Assembly (NCBI GenBank): GCA_016217625.1 | Contig: JACRHK010000170.1 | Location: 1-5,238, forward strand | Length of the DNA: 5,238 nt | Source of the DNA: Nitrospirota bacterium | GTDB lineage: Bacteria > Nitrospirota > RBG-16-64-22 > JACRHK01 | Direction of reading: 5' to 3' | Shown here: in pieces, positions 1 to 5,238 of the stretch | Layout of the letters: each line of letters opens with the position of its first letter | Numbering within the stretch: the stretch's first letter is position 1 | Translations under genes and position numbers: made by a program | Notes under the pieces: model-generated | Databases searched by the model: none | What the model saw: the letters and a program-made list of their open reading frames with translations, nothing else | Told to the model about the DNA's origin: nothing

Positions 1-1519
<1,519 letters not shown>

Positions 1520-1521
1520 CC

Positions 1522-5238
<3,717 letters not shown>

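Noticed and set aside
1520..1521. A terminator or promoter between rpoB and rpoC
   Set aside because: The gap is two bases with no hairpin followed by a T-run and no room for promoter elements. The genes are read as one transcript.

Overview
The window lies entirely inside the bacterial RNA polymerase operon and carries two genes on the + strand. They are the 3' end of rpoB (beta subunit, bases 1-1519, start outside the window) and most of rpoC (beta' subunit, bases 1522-5238, end outside the window). Two bases separate them. There is no RNA gene, mobile element, repeat array, terminator or non-coding stretch of any size, and both reading frames are intact.

Layout: bases 1-1519 encode the last 505 residues of beta, from the acidic pair equivalent to E. 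coli E813/D814 to the C-terminus. Bases 1511-1521 hold the translational junction, with a GGAG ribosome binding site inside the last rpoB codons. Bases 1522-5238 encode the first 1239 residues of beta'. These include the N-terminal zinc finger, the clamp coiled coil, the NADFDGD magnesium site, the bridge helix, the second zinc site and a trigger loop split by a large SI3-type insertion. About 100-150 C-terminal residues of beta' should follow downstream.

Organism: the DNA is GC-rich, with G or C strongly preferred at third codon positions. In the 1239 visible rpoC codons I find one CTA and no TTA or TCA. Insertions at the SI2 position in beta and the SI3 position in beta' point to the large Gram-negative (Gracilicutes) assemblage rather than Actinobacteria, Firmicutes or Thermus. 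The beta' N-terminus resembles Desulfobacterota/Geobacter-type and NC10/Rokubacteria-type proteins as I remember them. I cannot assign a phylum without a tree.

How the genes work together: beta and beta' form the two pincers of the polymerase and jointly build the active site. The adjacent genes with a 2-base gap, and a possible start overlapping the rpoB stop, suggest coupled translation and matched subunit amounts. This is an ordinary housekeeping region, and I found no undescribed system. The observations worth a second look are lineage-specific differences within the polymerase itself.
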